Assembly: GCA_965267425.1 (NCBI GenBank)
Contig: OZ253959.1
Location: forward strand, 1,426,001-1,490,000
Length of the DNA: 64,000 bases
DNA from: G965267425 sp965267425
GTDB taxonomy: Bacteria; Bacteroidota; Bacteroidia; Flavobacteriales_E; Vicingaceae
Reading direction: 5' to 3'
Below are positions 43,432 to 52,263 of this stretch, piece after piece. The notes below the pieces were generated by a model that was not told the origin of the DNA, made no database searches, and worked only from the letters and a program-made list of their open reading frames with translations. Within the stretch, counting starts at the first letter, position 1. Every line of letters begins with the position of its first letter. The position numbers were made by a program, and so were the translations under genes.

Positions 43432-45279
43432 ATGAAATCGAATAAAAGTGTCTTCTTGGTTCTAGTTGTCATCATTTCAAGGTGGTGTGTTTTAGAAACG
43501 TATAGTCAAGTTGTAATGATTGAAGTTTTCAGAGATGATTTTAACGGAACAGAATTGAATTGGAAAGAATGGTTTTATCCAGATTTTGGAGGAACTGGAA
43601 CGGGACGAGGGTTGAATGCCTTGTATAAGATTATTAGTAATGAAGATCCAGATGTTTATTCTGAATCGACTTTTTCTGATTGGCTAGATGAAGGCACTAA
43701 CTCGCACATTGAATTGCTATCCTATTGTCCGAATAACGCTGAATTTGAAAATTTCGATGTTTCAGAAGTTTCTGGAGGGAAATTGATTCTAAAAACCAAA
43801 AAACTGTCTACACCTAAGAGTGCGTTAGTATCAACCTTTGGTAAATCAAGAACTTTGACATTTGATTATATAGGAGCGGCGTTGATGACCCGAAGGAGAT
43901 TTAAAAGGGGAGAATATGAAATAAAAACCAAAATGGAACAACGTGAAGGTGTGATTTCTGCATGGTGGCTATTTAGTGGAGTAGACTACAAATGGGAAGA
44001 ATTTGATTTTATTGAAGCCATGGGTAAAAGTCCGAATTATCGTTTTGGTATTAACTACATCTGGGGTGATTATCCAAATTCACCTCCTCCACATAAGCTT
44101 TCATATAAACACAAGGCGGATAGCAATCATTACCTGAAGCATCAGAATGTTTCCCCTTATTTTAAGGATCAGTATTATCAGCAACCTTTTGGTCCTTTGC
44201 ACCTTGAACAAGATAACTGGTGTTCATTGTTTGATACAGATCCAACAAAAAAAACTGCCAAGTGCACTGATGTAAATTTGTCAAAATCATATACAACGAA
44301 TGAAGTTACAATCAAAGCAGATTGGCATTGGGAACATACTTCTGCCAGTAATCCTTCACAATACCCTTTTATAGATGAATCGGAAGGAGAAGTTGTTGAT
44401 TTTTATGAGTTGGACAATGGAACGGCTACTCAAAGAGCCCAAATTGCTTGTGTTCACAACCCAAATACAGGACCTGTACATGATGTTAAGTATTCAAAAC
44501 GTATGATCCTCGATCATCATTTGAATGAATGGTCTTTTAAGTTTGGAAATCGAAATACAGTTACACCTCAAGGTTCGATTGATGAAAATAATTTAAATGA
44601 AGAACAAATGATTGTAGATTATGTGTCTTATAAAATGGAGTTGGATTGCTCTTCTCAAAAGGCTTATGACACTTGGGATTTTAGGAATGATGGCACTTAT
44701 GCCCTTGGAGGAAGTATAACTATGGGAATTGATTTGGACGGAGATCCTCTTAATAATTCAACTGATTATGGAACAGTAATTAAAGCAGGTGAGACTTATC
44801 CTTTTGTAAATACGTGGATTCAATGTCTGACCTGGGAATTAGAAAATGGAAATTGTTATTTCAGACCGGATATTGTTGAAGCACTTGCAACCACAGAAGT
44901 AAGACTAAAAAAAGGTTTTAAGGCGGAAAGAGGTTCCATTTTTAGGGCGGCACTCGTTAATTGTGCAGCGGATGGTTATTATAACAGCGGCTCGAATCGG
45001 ATGGGTATAAATGAAAATGAACAATCCACGCAACAAGTCATTCCAAATGAAAAGTTAGTTATTCATCCTAATCCCTCGAATGATTATATCATGTTAAGCG
45101 GACTTAGCATTCCAAATTCAGAAATTAGAATTATTGATTTTACTGGGAAAACGGTCCAAAAAAAGTTTAATCATTTTCATAATCAACCATTAGACATATC
45201 CCAACTAAAGTCAGGAATCTATAAAATAATTGTAGTTAATTCTGTAAATATTTACAATGCATCTTTTGTGAAAAACTAA
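43432..45279 (+). CDS. GH16-like glycoside hydrolase with T9SS type A tail, 615 aa
   Basis: Signal region VFLVLVVIISRWCVLETYSQ. The catalytic domain starts VFRDDFNGTELNWKEW, goes through GAALMTRRRFKRGEYEIKTK, and has WEEFDFIEAMG at 188-198. E190-x-D192-x-x-E195 is the ExDxxE signature of GH16 beta-glucanases, agarases and carrageenases (retaining mechanism; E190 nucleophile, E195 acid/base by family rule). After a second beta domain comes VIHPNPSNDYIMLSGLSI and LKSGIYKIIVVN, a type A sorting domain. Probably secreted to degrade an external beta-linked polysaccharide; the substrate cannot be told. Confidence 0.8.
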   Translation: MKSNKSVFLVLVVIISRWCVLETYSQVVMIEVFRDDFNGTELNWKEWFYPDFGGTGTGRGLNALYKIISNEDPDVYSESTFSDWLDEGTNSHIELLSYCPNNAEFENFDVSEVSGGKLILKTKKLSTPKSALVSTFGKSRTLTFDYIGAALMTRRRFKRGEYEIKTKMEQREGVISAWWLFSGVDYKWEEFDFIEAMGKSPNYRFGINYIWGDYPNSPPPHKLSYKHKADSNHYLKHQNVSPYFKDQYYQQPFGPLHLEQDNWCSLFDTDPTKKTAKCTDVNLSKSYTTNEVTIKADWHWEHTSASNPSQYPFIDESEGEVVDFYELDNGTATQRAQIACVHNPNTGPVHDVKYSKRMILDHHLNEWSFKFGNRNTVTPQGSIDENNLNEEQMIVDYVSYKMELDCSSQKAYDTWDFRNDGTYALGGSITMGIDLDGDPLNNSTDYGTVIKAGETYPFVNTWIQCLTWELENGNCYFRPDIVEALATTEVRLKKGFKAERGSIFRAALVNCAADGYYNSGSNRMGINENEQSTQQVIPNEKLVIHPNPSNDYIMLSGLSIPNSEIRIIDFTGKTVQKKFNHFHNQPLDISQLKSGIYKIIVVNSVNIYNASFVKN

Positions 45280-45304
45280 GGCGGTAACATGGCAAAAGAT
45301 GGCT

Positions 45305-45335
45305 AATCCGTTCAGGAAACTGGACGGATTTTTTG
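45305..45335. terminator. bidirectional intrinsic terminator
   Basis: AATCCGTTCAG (45305-45315) pairs over 11 bp with CTGGACGGATT (45320-45330) around a GAAA tetraloop, with one G-U pair, then TTTTTT. It separates the GH16-like gene from the convergent regulator gene. Confidence 0.92.
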
Positions 45336-45344
45336 AAGGAATAT

Positions 45345-45992
45345 TCATATTATCCCTGAGCTGGAAGCCTTGTTTAAAGCTTCCACTTTGTTGTGTACCT
45401 GCAATTTTTTATAGATGTTTTCCAGGTGTTTTCTTACGGTGCCAGAGGAGATGAATAAGTTTTCAGCTATCATTTTATAATTCAAGCCTCTGCTGAGCTG
45501 CTGCAAGATTTCTGTTTCACGTTGGGTCAATTGAAAATCATCCTTTCTGCCTGATTCAACGGGTGGGGCATTGCGCAGAAGTTTTAAAGCTCTGAAAGCA
45601 ATAGAGGGTGTCATGGGGGCTCCTCCAGACAATATTTCTTTTATGCCATTATACAATTCCTGTGGTGAGGTTTCCTTTAACAAATACCCGTCCGCTCCAT
45701 TGACAATGGAGTTGAAAATGTATTGCTCATCATCCATAACGGTAAGCATAATGATTTTAACCTGAGGATGCCGTTCTTTGAGCTTTGCCGTAGTAGTGAT
45801 TCCATCCATAACAGGCATTTGAATGTCCATCAAAACCACGTCAACATTGTAATCTTTTGCAAAATGATTCAATAATTCCTCACCATTTGCTGCTTGAAAT
45901 TTCACATGCAGTTCGTCAAAAAATGATAGTTTTTCAATCAATGAGGATAGGAGGAAAGTATCATCTTCCGCTATGGCAATGTTTATTTTCAT
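45345..45992 (-). CDS. NarL/FixJ-family response regulator
   Basis: 215 residues. Receiver domain: INIAIAEDDTFLLSSLI, D56 in VVLMDIQMPVMDG, T84, and K106 in GYLLKETSP. The LuxR-type helix-turn-helix lies at about 154-205 (LTQRETEILQQLSRGLNYKM, FISSGTVRKHLENIYKKLQV). It is transcribed after the TPR kinase gene, 47 bp downstream, and should be its partner. Confidence 0.95.
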   Translation of the reverse strand: MKINIAIAEDDTFLLSSLIEKLSFFDELHVKFQAANGEELLNHFAKDYNVDVVLMDIQMPVMDGITTTAKLKERHPQVKIIMLTVMDDEQYIFNSIVNGADGYLLKETSPQELYNGIKEILSGGAPMTPSIAFRALKLLRNAPPVESGRKDDFQLTQRETEILQQLSRGLNYKMIAENLFISSGTVRKHLENIYKKLQVHNKVEALNKASSSGII

Positions 45993-46039
45993 GTGTCAAA
46001 TATCTTCAAATAAGGGTGTAAAAAGTATACGACAAATGA

Positions 46040-47935
46040 CTAATCTTTTAAGGTTATAGAAATGGTTGTTCCTTTGTTAGGCGTTGATTCAATATTCAAA
46101 TTGGCCCCAATCTTTGTGGCTCTGTTTTTCATGTTTCCCAAACCATTTCCTGACTTCACGTGCTCATTGTCGAAACCTTTTCCATTATCCACCACAGAAA
46201 AACGAACAACATCTGATTTATGTGTTGATATAACAATACTATCTGCTTCCGCATACTTCAATGAATTATTCAACGCTTCCTGGATGATTCGGTAAACTTC
46301 AATTCCTTGCAGCGAATTGAAAGAAAAAGAAGCGTTTTCATCAAACTCAACTTGAACCAATGGTTTGTCCAGGCTTTTATTCGCCATATCCCGCAAATGA
46401 AAAAGACGCTCGTGCAAATCTGATTCATTGATGACATCTCGATTCATTGCCCAAATGGTGTCTCTCAATTGGCGAATGGTCCTTTGGGTAAATCGATTCA
46501 ATTCGCTCAATTTTCCCTGCACGTCTTTTTCACCTTTTTGATACCGAAACAATAGGTTATCTATGGATGAAATGATAAAAGTTAGCTGAGAACCAATATT
46601 GTCATGTAAATCTTGAGAAATGCGAAGTCGTTCATGAGTAAGTTTATTTTTCACTTGTTCCTGAGCCAACTTGTCTTTTAGCTCATTTTCCTCTATAAGA
46701 ACTTGATGACGAAAACGTTGTTGCTTGTATACAATGATAAATACCGTGAGAATTGAAAAAGTAAGTAATATAAATATGATGTTCAGGTAATTTTGCAATT
46801 GTATCTCTGCTTCGTTTTCAACGAGTTGGGCACGCTGTTCTGCGATTTCCTTTTTATTTTTTTCGGATTCGTATTTCTCTTTGATTTCAGCAATTTGCTC
46901 ATTGGTTTCTGTATCGTACACTTGCTGGTAGGCCTTAACGCCCATATCCAGATAATCGGACGCCAAAGAATGTTTTCCCCAGTATTTGTAATTGCGGCCC
47001 AAACGAATGTAAATACCATACAATTCTCTACCTGCCTCGATTTCTGAAGCAATCTCTTCAGCTTCGAGTAAGACAACTTCAGCCGAATCGTACAATTTTC
47101 TAGATGTATAACTATTACCCAATGAAGATAAATTGGCAGCAAGAAGCCTCTTGTTTCCCAACTTTCTATGGATGGCTATAGCCTTCTTAAAAAAGGAACC
47201 GGATGCACTGGGACGATTCAACAATCGTTGTGTGCTTCCCAAATTGGTATATACAATGGCCAATCCATGTTGATCGTTCAGTTCTTTTTTGATGTCAACT
47301 GCTTGAAACAAATAATAATTGCTGGAATCAAATTGCTGCATTTCAGAGAATAATAGGCCGATATTGGTAAACGATGCTCCCATACCATATCTATCGTCAA
47401 TAGTCATGCGCAATGCCAAGGCTTGTTTTTGATAGGATAATGCCTCTTCATAATAGCGTTGATCCCATAAAATCAATCCTATATTGTTCATAGCATTGGC
47501 CATTCCAGAAGTTTTGTCCATGTCTTCAAAAATGGTCAGTGCCTTCTTGTAATATTCAATGGCTCTTTCATTTTCACCTTGATTCCAATATACTAACCCT
47601 GTGTTGTTCAACGCACCTGCATGAACACTTTGACAATCACATTTTTCAGCTAAGTCAATAGCTATCGCGTAATAATGTAATGCACTGTCATAGGCACTTT
47701 GAACGTCAAAATAAATGCCTTTTATATTGTATGATTTTGAAATGAGGTAACCATTTTCTAATTCTTTGGAACCTTCAAGTGCAAGCTTCGAATAATACAA
47801 AGCTGAGTCTGGATTAGATCGACTTAAAGTGAGTGCCCTCGATTGCCATTTTGCCACTTGAAGTGAATCCATTGTGGAGCCAATGGACGTCAAGAACAAG
47901 AGAGAAAATGCAATTGAAATACAGGATTTAATCAA
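46040..47935 (-). CDS. TPR-domain sensor histidine kinase (NarX/HisKA_3 type), 631 aa
   Basis: Signal peptide (SCISIAFSLLFLTSIGS) then seven or so TPR units in the periplasm, e.g. GALNNTGLVYWNQGENERAI, AMNNIGLILWDQRYYEEALS, IVYTNLGSTQRLLNRPSASG. A coiled coil (KEKYESEKNKKEIAEQRAQL) and a membrane helix (NIIFILLTFSILTVFIIVY) follow. The dimerisation/phosphoacceptor motif is RISQDLHDNIGSQ with H444, then an HATPase_c domain (IQEALNNSLKYA, VVDNGKGFD, GNGLGNMKNRA). TPR sensors of this kind are common in Bacteroidota; the signal is unknown. Partner: the NarL-type regulator downstream. Confidence 0.95.
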   Translation of the reverse strand: MIKSCISIAFSLLFLTSIGSTMDSLQVAKWQSRALTLSRSNPDSALYYSKLALEGSKELENGYLISKSYNIKGIYFDVQSAYDSALHYYAIAIDLAEKCDCQSVHAGALNNTGLVYWNQGENERAIEYYKKALTIFEDMDKTSGMANAMNNIGLILWDQRYYEEALSYQKQALALRMTIDDRYGMGASFTNIGLLFSEMQQFDSSNYYLFQAVDIKKELNDQHGLAIVYTNLGSTQRLLNRPSASGSFFKKAIAIHRKLGNKRLLAANLSSLGNSYTSRKLYDSAEVVLLEAEEIASEIEAGRELYGIYIRLGRNYKYWGKHSLASDYLDMGVKAYQQVYDTETNEQIAEIKEKYESEKNKKEIAEQRAQLVENEAEIQLQNYLNIIFILLTFSILTVFIIVYKQQRFRHQVLIEENELKDKLAQEQVKNKLTHERLRISQDLHDNIGSQLTFIISSIDNLLFRYQKGEKDVQGKLSELNRFTQRTIRQLRDTIWAMNRDVINESDLHERLFHLRDMANKSLDKPLVQVEFDENASFSFNSLQGIEVYRIIQEALNNSLKYAEADSIVISTHKSDVVRFSVVDNGKGFDNEHVKSGNGLGNMKNRATKIGANLNIESTPNKGTTISITLKD

Positions 47936-48075
47936 CGGTCAAATTTTGTTGGGAACTAAATATACGACAATTGACGTATTGCCTCAAAAGGCCATATGAT
48001 AGAAGTTTGACAAGCATTTAAGCTTTATGAAACATCCCCAATATTCGACTTATTTAAACTCTAAAATCAATTAAG

Positions 48076-48855
48076 ATGAAAACCAGACTATTAAACATAT
48101 TTTTCATGGTGCTTGCAGCACAACTGACGTTTACAACCTCTTGTAAAAAAGATGAAGATACACCTGAGCCATCTACCGGAAGTAATGCTCCAGCGGATGC
48201 ACCACTAAGTTTGTTGGGAACAACAGCGGATATGGAATTTACCACCGCCAACACGGGAGCACCATACACGTTAAATCAACAAGTAAAAATGTCGTTTGTA
48301 ACAAATGGTGATTTAGGCATAGATGACGATCCAACAGCAAATGATGGAGATGAGTTGACATTAAGTTTTACCTCCAAACAAGGCAATGAATATGTTTGGA
48401 CGGATAATGCAAACGGACACATTTACTCCATGTCGTTAATAGACGATACTACGATAAATGAAATCAACGTCTTTGACATTTCCGGAGTGTCGTTTTTAGG
48501 ACAGTTCACACCTATTAACAATAACACTGGAAACATTGTGGCCAATTATGAAGGTTCTTATACCGTCACTAATGTGCTCAACGGAAGTCACACGAGGATG
48601 TCGGTTTCGATCGACGCAGACGGCAACATTGATTTTGATACCAACGTGATGTTGGATGCTGGAAATTTTGCATTGGTTTCTGATCGCTTGGATTGTTGTG
48701 ATGGCATTTGGATTGACATGGATCCATTTCCTACTACGAATTACCCACGTGCAGAATTATATGTTGATTCCACATCAGGAGATTTAAACGCATTGCATTA
48801 TTATCCGGATTATCCTAGCATAAGTGGTAGGGTGCAGGTAGAACTTAGCAACTGA
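48076..48855 (+). CDS. lipoprotein, 259 aa
   Basis: The start MKTRLLNIFFMVLAAQLTFT ends in lipobox-like TTSCKKDED, with the acidic stretch after Cys that often marks surface lipoproteins in Bacteroidota. The mature part is a beta-rich domain (QQVKMSFVTNGDLGIDDD, VWTDNANGHIYSMSLIDD, VNLDG-type loops, DCCDGIWIDMDPF) of the kind seen in calycin-like or carbohydrate-binding lipoproteins. No family recognised. Monocistronic, with a strong terminator. Confidence 0.75.
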   Translation: MKTRLLNIFFMVLAAQLTFTTSCKKDEDTPEPSTGSNAPADAPLSLLGTTADMEFTTANTGAPYTLNQQVKMSFVTNGDLGIDDDPTANDGDELTLSFTSKQGNEYVWTDNANGHIYSMSLIDDTTINEINVFDISGVSFLGQFTPINNNTGNIVANYEGSYTVTNVLNGSHTRMSVSIDADGNIDFDTNVMLDAGNFALVSDRLDCCDGIWIDMDPFPTTNYPRAELYVDSTSGDLNALHYYPDYPSISGRVQVELSN

Positions 48856-48863
48856 TTTTACCC

Positions 48864-48910
48864 GTTCCCAATTCTCAATAAATCGGAACATTGAGAATTG
48901 GGAACTCTTT
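48864..48910 (+). terminator. intrinsic terminator, 16-bp perfect stem
   Basis: GTTCCCAATTCTCAAT (48864-48879) pairs perfectly with ATTGAGAATTGGGAAC (48890-48905) around a 10-nt loop, followed by TCTTTT. The long perfect stem is unusual for this genome segment. Confidence 0.9.
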
Positions 48911-48999
48911 TATACTCTTTCCAATTCCTCTGGAAATTTCCTATTTTTGAATAGAATCCGTACCACCTGCCAACTAATTGAAGTACGAATTTTAGAGCA

Positions 49000-50367
49000 A
49001 TGAAGTCATCAATTTATGGCATCACCTTGATGGTGATGATTTCTTTTATGGGATTGCAATTGAACGCACAATGCCTGGTTGCAGATTATCCTTTTAATGG
49101 AAATGCGAATAATGCCGATACAAATCTTTACAATGGAATCGTACATGGGGCTACATTAACCACCGATCGATTTGGAAACCCAAATTCTGCTTATTCATTT
49201 GACGGTGTAAATGATTTCATTGTTATACCACCCAACAATATTTTCAATTTCAATAGTGATTTTTCCATATCGCTTTGGGTGAAAACTACGGGAGATCAAT
49301 TGTTGGTTACCTCTAATCAAAGAAACATGATCATTTCCAAATGGTCAGATAATGGTTCAAACGTCAATGGTTTTCCTTTTGATGTGCGCATAGGTAATTA
49401 CGCCAGTTCAACACTTGAAGGCAAAATATCAGCATACCGCAGAGGATTGGTGTCATGTAACCAAACGATAGAAAGCAGAAGTACCACCAATGTCAAAGAC
49501 TCTTCTTTTCATCATATTGTCTTCCTAAAGGATGGTTCTCAGCTGAAATTATACATAGACGGTTCGTTGGAAGATGTAAATACGGATTTTACCACATGTA
49601 CGACCTCCAATCCGGATAGTGTTTATTTTGGCAAAAAAGGAGGGAGCTGGCATGCGGGTTGGTTCAAAGGAATTATTGATGATGTGAAATTCTTCAATTG
49701 TGCATTGGACTCTACTGAAATCATATCGTTAGGTGGATGTCAAACGGTTGATTCAATTACGCAATCGGCCTGTGGCGTTTTTGCTTCACCTACAGGTAAA
49801 TTGTGGTATTCTTCTGGTATTTATACGGATACATTAACGAACAGCCTGGGTTGTGACAGCATTTTAAGTTATGATCTGACCATTAACAATGTTCCAAGCA
49901 GCGCTGTTGTCGTTACCAATAACATGCTTACAGCGCAATATCCAAATGGGACGTATCAATGGTTAGATTGCGGAACCAATCAAATCATTCCAGGGCAGAC
50001 CAGTGCAACTTACGTGGCTACCACATCGGGTAGTTATGCGGTAATTGTAACAGATAGCCTTGGTTGTACCAATACTTCTTCATGTTATTGGGTGACGTTT
50101 GTTGGAATCGACGATGTTGACAAAATGAAAGACATACGTTTATTTCCAAATCCAACCTCTGGAGTGATCCATGTACAAAATGTTCCTGAAAACGCGCAAA
50201 TCGAAATATTTAATCTGCAGGGTCAGAAAACAAATGGTTCTATTCAGCAATCCACCAGTAATAATTGGGTAATTGATTTAACAGATCAACCTATAGGATC
50301 ATATGTGATGCGAATTACCGATCAAGCAGGTAATACTTCGACCAGAAAAATTTCCATACAACGGTAA
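49000..50367 (+). CDS. LamG-domain T9SS type A cargo, 455 aa
   Basis: Signal peptide ends at GLQLNAQ. A LamG/concanavalin-like domain covers residues about 22-250: CLVADYPFNGNANNADTNLY, YSFDGVNDFIVIPPN, FSISLWVKTTG, LYIDGSLEDVNTDF, GIIDDVKFFNCALDSTEI. A middle Ig-like segment (VVTNNMLTAQYPNGTYQWLD) leads to the sorting domain RLFPNPTSGVIHVQNVPENA and QPIGSYVMRITDQAGN. LamG domains bind glycans or proteins; the protein should be surface-displayed or released. Terminates 23 bp before the convergent FG-GAP gene. Confidence 0.88.
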   Translation: MKSSIYGITLMVMISFMGLQLNAQCLVADYPFNGNANNADTNLYNGIVHGATLTTDRFGNPNSAYSFDGVNDFIVIPPNNIFNFNSDFSISLWVKTTGDQLLVTSNQRNMIISKWSDNGSNVNGFPFDVRIGNYASSTLEGKISAYRRGLVSCNQTIESRSTTNVKDSSFHHIVFLKDGSQLKLYIDGSLEDVNTDFTTCTTSNPDSVYFGKKGGSWHAGWFKGIIDDVKFFNCALDSTEIISLGGCQTVDSITQSACGVFASPTGKLWYSSGIYTDTLTNSLGCDSILSYDLTINNVPSSAVVVTNNMLTAQYPNGTYQWLDCGTNQIIPGQTSATYVATTSGSYAVIVTDSLGCTNTSSCYWVTFVGIDDVDKMKDIRLFPNPTSGVIHVQNVPENAQIEIFNLQGQKTNGSIQQSTSNNWVIDLTDQPIGSYVMRITDQAGNTSTRKISIQR

Positions 50368-50390
50368 AAGCTATTTTTCGTTGGCTTAGC

Positions 50391-52043
50391 TTATTGGGAT
50401 GAATTAATTATTAATTTCTGTCGCATAAATCCAGACGGATTTTCCAGTTGAATCATGTAAATTCCGGAAGGAAGCGATTCGGATATATGAATGACTTTAC
50501 CAGAAATGCGCTTTTGCATCACCACCACTCCTTTAAAATCAATAATAGTCAAGGAAGCATTGGTCACTTCTTGGTTTAGCAATATCCTGAATTGACCATT
50601 AGAAGGATTTGGAAATACTTTTATGGTATTGGAGACATGAGATTCAATGCCAGTTGTTCCACCGCCACCACCAGAGCCTGAAGTATCAATAAAGGAGAAA
50701 TAATTTACCGCACCACGTTGAAGCATTCCATAGCGTTCATCTATGGACGATACAATGATATGTGCGCTATCCATAAAAACACTGTATCCAAATTCTTGTC
50801 CAAAAATTCGGGGTTCAGCCACCAATTTTCTAATAAACTCATACTTGTCATTTTCATTTCGCTTGAATAGAAATACAGATCCTGCTTGAGTTAGACTATC
50901 TAAATCATTTTCATTTGTCCAATCCCTGTATGCACCAATCAAGAGATAATCTTTATAAGCGAAGATGCTTTCATGAGATCCCCATGAGTTGGCTGTTTTA
51001 CGATGAGGTGAAACCAACTTCTGAATTTCCTTCCAACGATTTGAAGCATTTCTCTTGAAAATATAGCAGGCCCCTGCACCTCTGAGGTAATTCGCTCCAT
51101 TTTCATCGGTACCATTTCTTGATACTGCAAATAAGTAATTGTCCAATAACGCATTGGAAAAAACACCAAAGACATCAACCGTATCTCGTTGACTGGGCGT
51201 TATTTTTTGGACATTCACCCATTGATGTTGATTGTTTTTCTCATATACAAATAATGCTCCAGCCCGAGACAAAAGGTTGTTGCCATTACTGTCCGCATCA
51301 CTTGTACTGCCTATAAAAAGCTGATTTCCATCGTATAATATAGCTTGAGCTCCAAAACTTTCATCTTGAATGGCTCGGTCAGGAGATGTGATTTTTTGCT
51401 GTTCCTCCCAAATACCGTTTGCATTCTTCTTAAAGTAATATACAGCTCCGGCATTGAATCTAAAATTATTTCCAAGGCTGTCATAATCCTGACCTGAAGC
51501 CCCAATGAATAACTCATTTCCTGAAACTGCCAAACCTGTTCCAAATCCATCAAATTGCTGTCGATCAGAAGCCATAATGGTTTGCTCATATGACCAATTT
51601 CCTTGAAGATCTTTGGAAAAATATTCAACACTGCCTACTTCTGCTTTAATGATGAAGTTGGAAGCGCCAAATTCATGGGCATCAGGGCTGGAGACAAAAA
51701 GACTTGAATCAGAAATCTCAAACTTATGTCCAAAAGCTCCTCCTGTACTGCGTTTGTTGGCAATTAATTTTTGATTAAAACTCCACGTGCCATTGTTCAT
51801 TTCGTAAAAACCAATAGCTCCAGTGTTGTCAATTTTAACTGCACCTGAACCATTCAAATCATTCCCAGAATCACCTATTAATAATGTGCCATCGTGAATC
51901 ATAACATCTGAACCAAAAAAATTGCGTCCCCATTGCGCTGTATCGAAAGGCACTATCTTTTGTTTAAAGGAAATTTGTTGGCCATTAGTGATGATTACTA
52001 ATAAGGAAGTACAACAAAGAAGTGTGATTTTAACGGCATTCAT
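50391..52043 (-). CDS. FG-GAP-repeat T9SS type A cargo, 550 aa
   Basis: Signal peptide LLCCTSLLVIITNGQ. Seven FG-GAP-like blades of a beta-propeller follow, each with the pattern FG-(x)n-(L/F)(F/I)(I/V)(G/S)(A/S): GAFGHKFEISDSSLFVSSPD, DGFGTGLAVSGNELFIGASG, ESFGAQAILYDGNQLFIGST, QEFGYSVFMDSAHIIVSSID. Some carry acidic loops that could hold calcium. A glycine linker (SGSGGGGGTTG) precedes the type A sorting domain (KVFPNPSNGQFRILLNQ, LPSGIYMIQLENP). Probably a surface adhesion-like propeller. Confidence 0.88.
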   Translation of the reverse strand: MNAVKITLLCCTSLLVIITNGQQISFKQKIVPFDTAQWGRNFFGSDVMIHDGTLLIGDSGNDLNGSGAVKIDNTGAIGFYEMNNGTWSFNQKLIANKRSTGGAFGHKFEISDSSLFVSSPDAHEFGASNFIIKAEVGSVEYFSKDLQGNWSYEQTIMASDRQQFDGFGTGLAVSGNELFIGASGQDYDSLGNNFRFNAGAVYYFKKNANGIWEEQQKITSPDRAIQDESFGAQAILYDGNQLFIGSTSDADSNGNNLLSRAGALFVYEKNNQHQWVNVQKITPSQRDTVDVFGVFSNALLDNYLFAVSRNGTDENGANYLRGAGACYIFKRNASNRWKEIQKLVSPHRKTANSWGSHESIFAYKDYLLIGAYRDWTNENDLDSLTQAGSVFLFKRNENDKYEFIRKLVAEPRIFGQEFGYSVFMDSAHIIVSSIDERYGMLQRGAVNYFSFIDTSGSGGGGGTTGIESHVSNTIKVFPNPSNGQFRILLNQEVTNASLTIIDFKGVVVMQKRISGKVIHISESLPSGIYMIQLENPSGFMRQKLIINSSQ

Positions 52044-52179
52044 TAAAAGAAATATAGCAAAATTATCCTAATTATCAAGAAGTTACGATGATAAAATCGT
52101 TGGGTTTTGGATGTGGAATAATTCAAGGTTGATGCGGAAATAATGCTCTTCCAACGTTTCTCATTTTTCAAAATCTACA

Positions 52180-52257
52180 TTTTGTTTAACAAAAATTTGT
52201 AAAGATTAAACAAAAGTCTATCTTTGTTCAAAGAAAAGTGAAAAACGTTAAACAAAA
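52180..52257 (+). promoter_or_regulatory. Bacteroidota promoter with palindromic operators (DUF4397 gene)
   Basis: -33 TTTG at 52196-52199 and -7 TATCTTTG at 52219-52226 are 19 nt apart, a full consensus match. The 15-bp imperfect palindrome TTTTGTTTAACAAAA (mismatch only at the centre) lies at 52180-52194. A related GATTAAACAAAA sits inside the spacer (52204-52215), and GTTAAACAAAA (52247-52257) follows the start point. A regulator bound in a 19-nt spacer recalls MerR-type control. The same motif occurs ahead of the Lacal_2735 gene at 59.5 kb. Confidence 0.75.
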
Positions 52258-52263
52258 TTAAAA

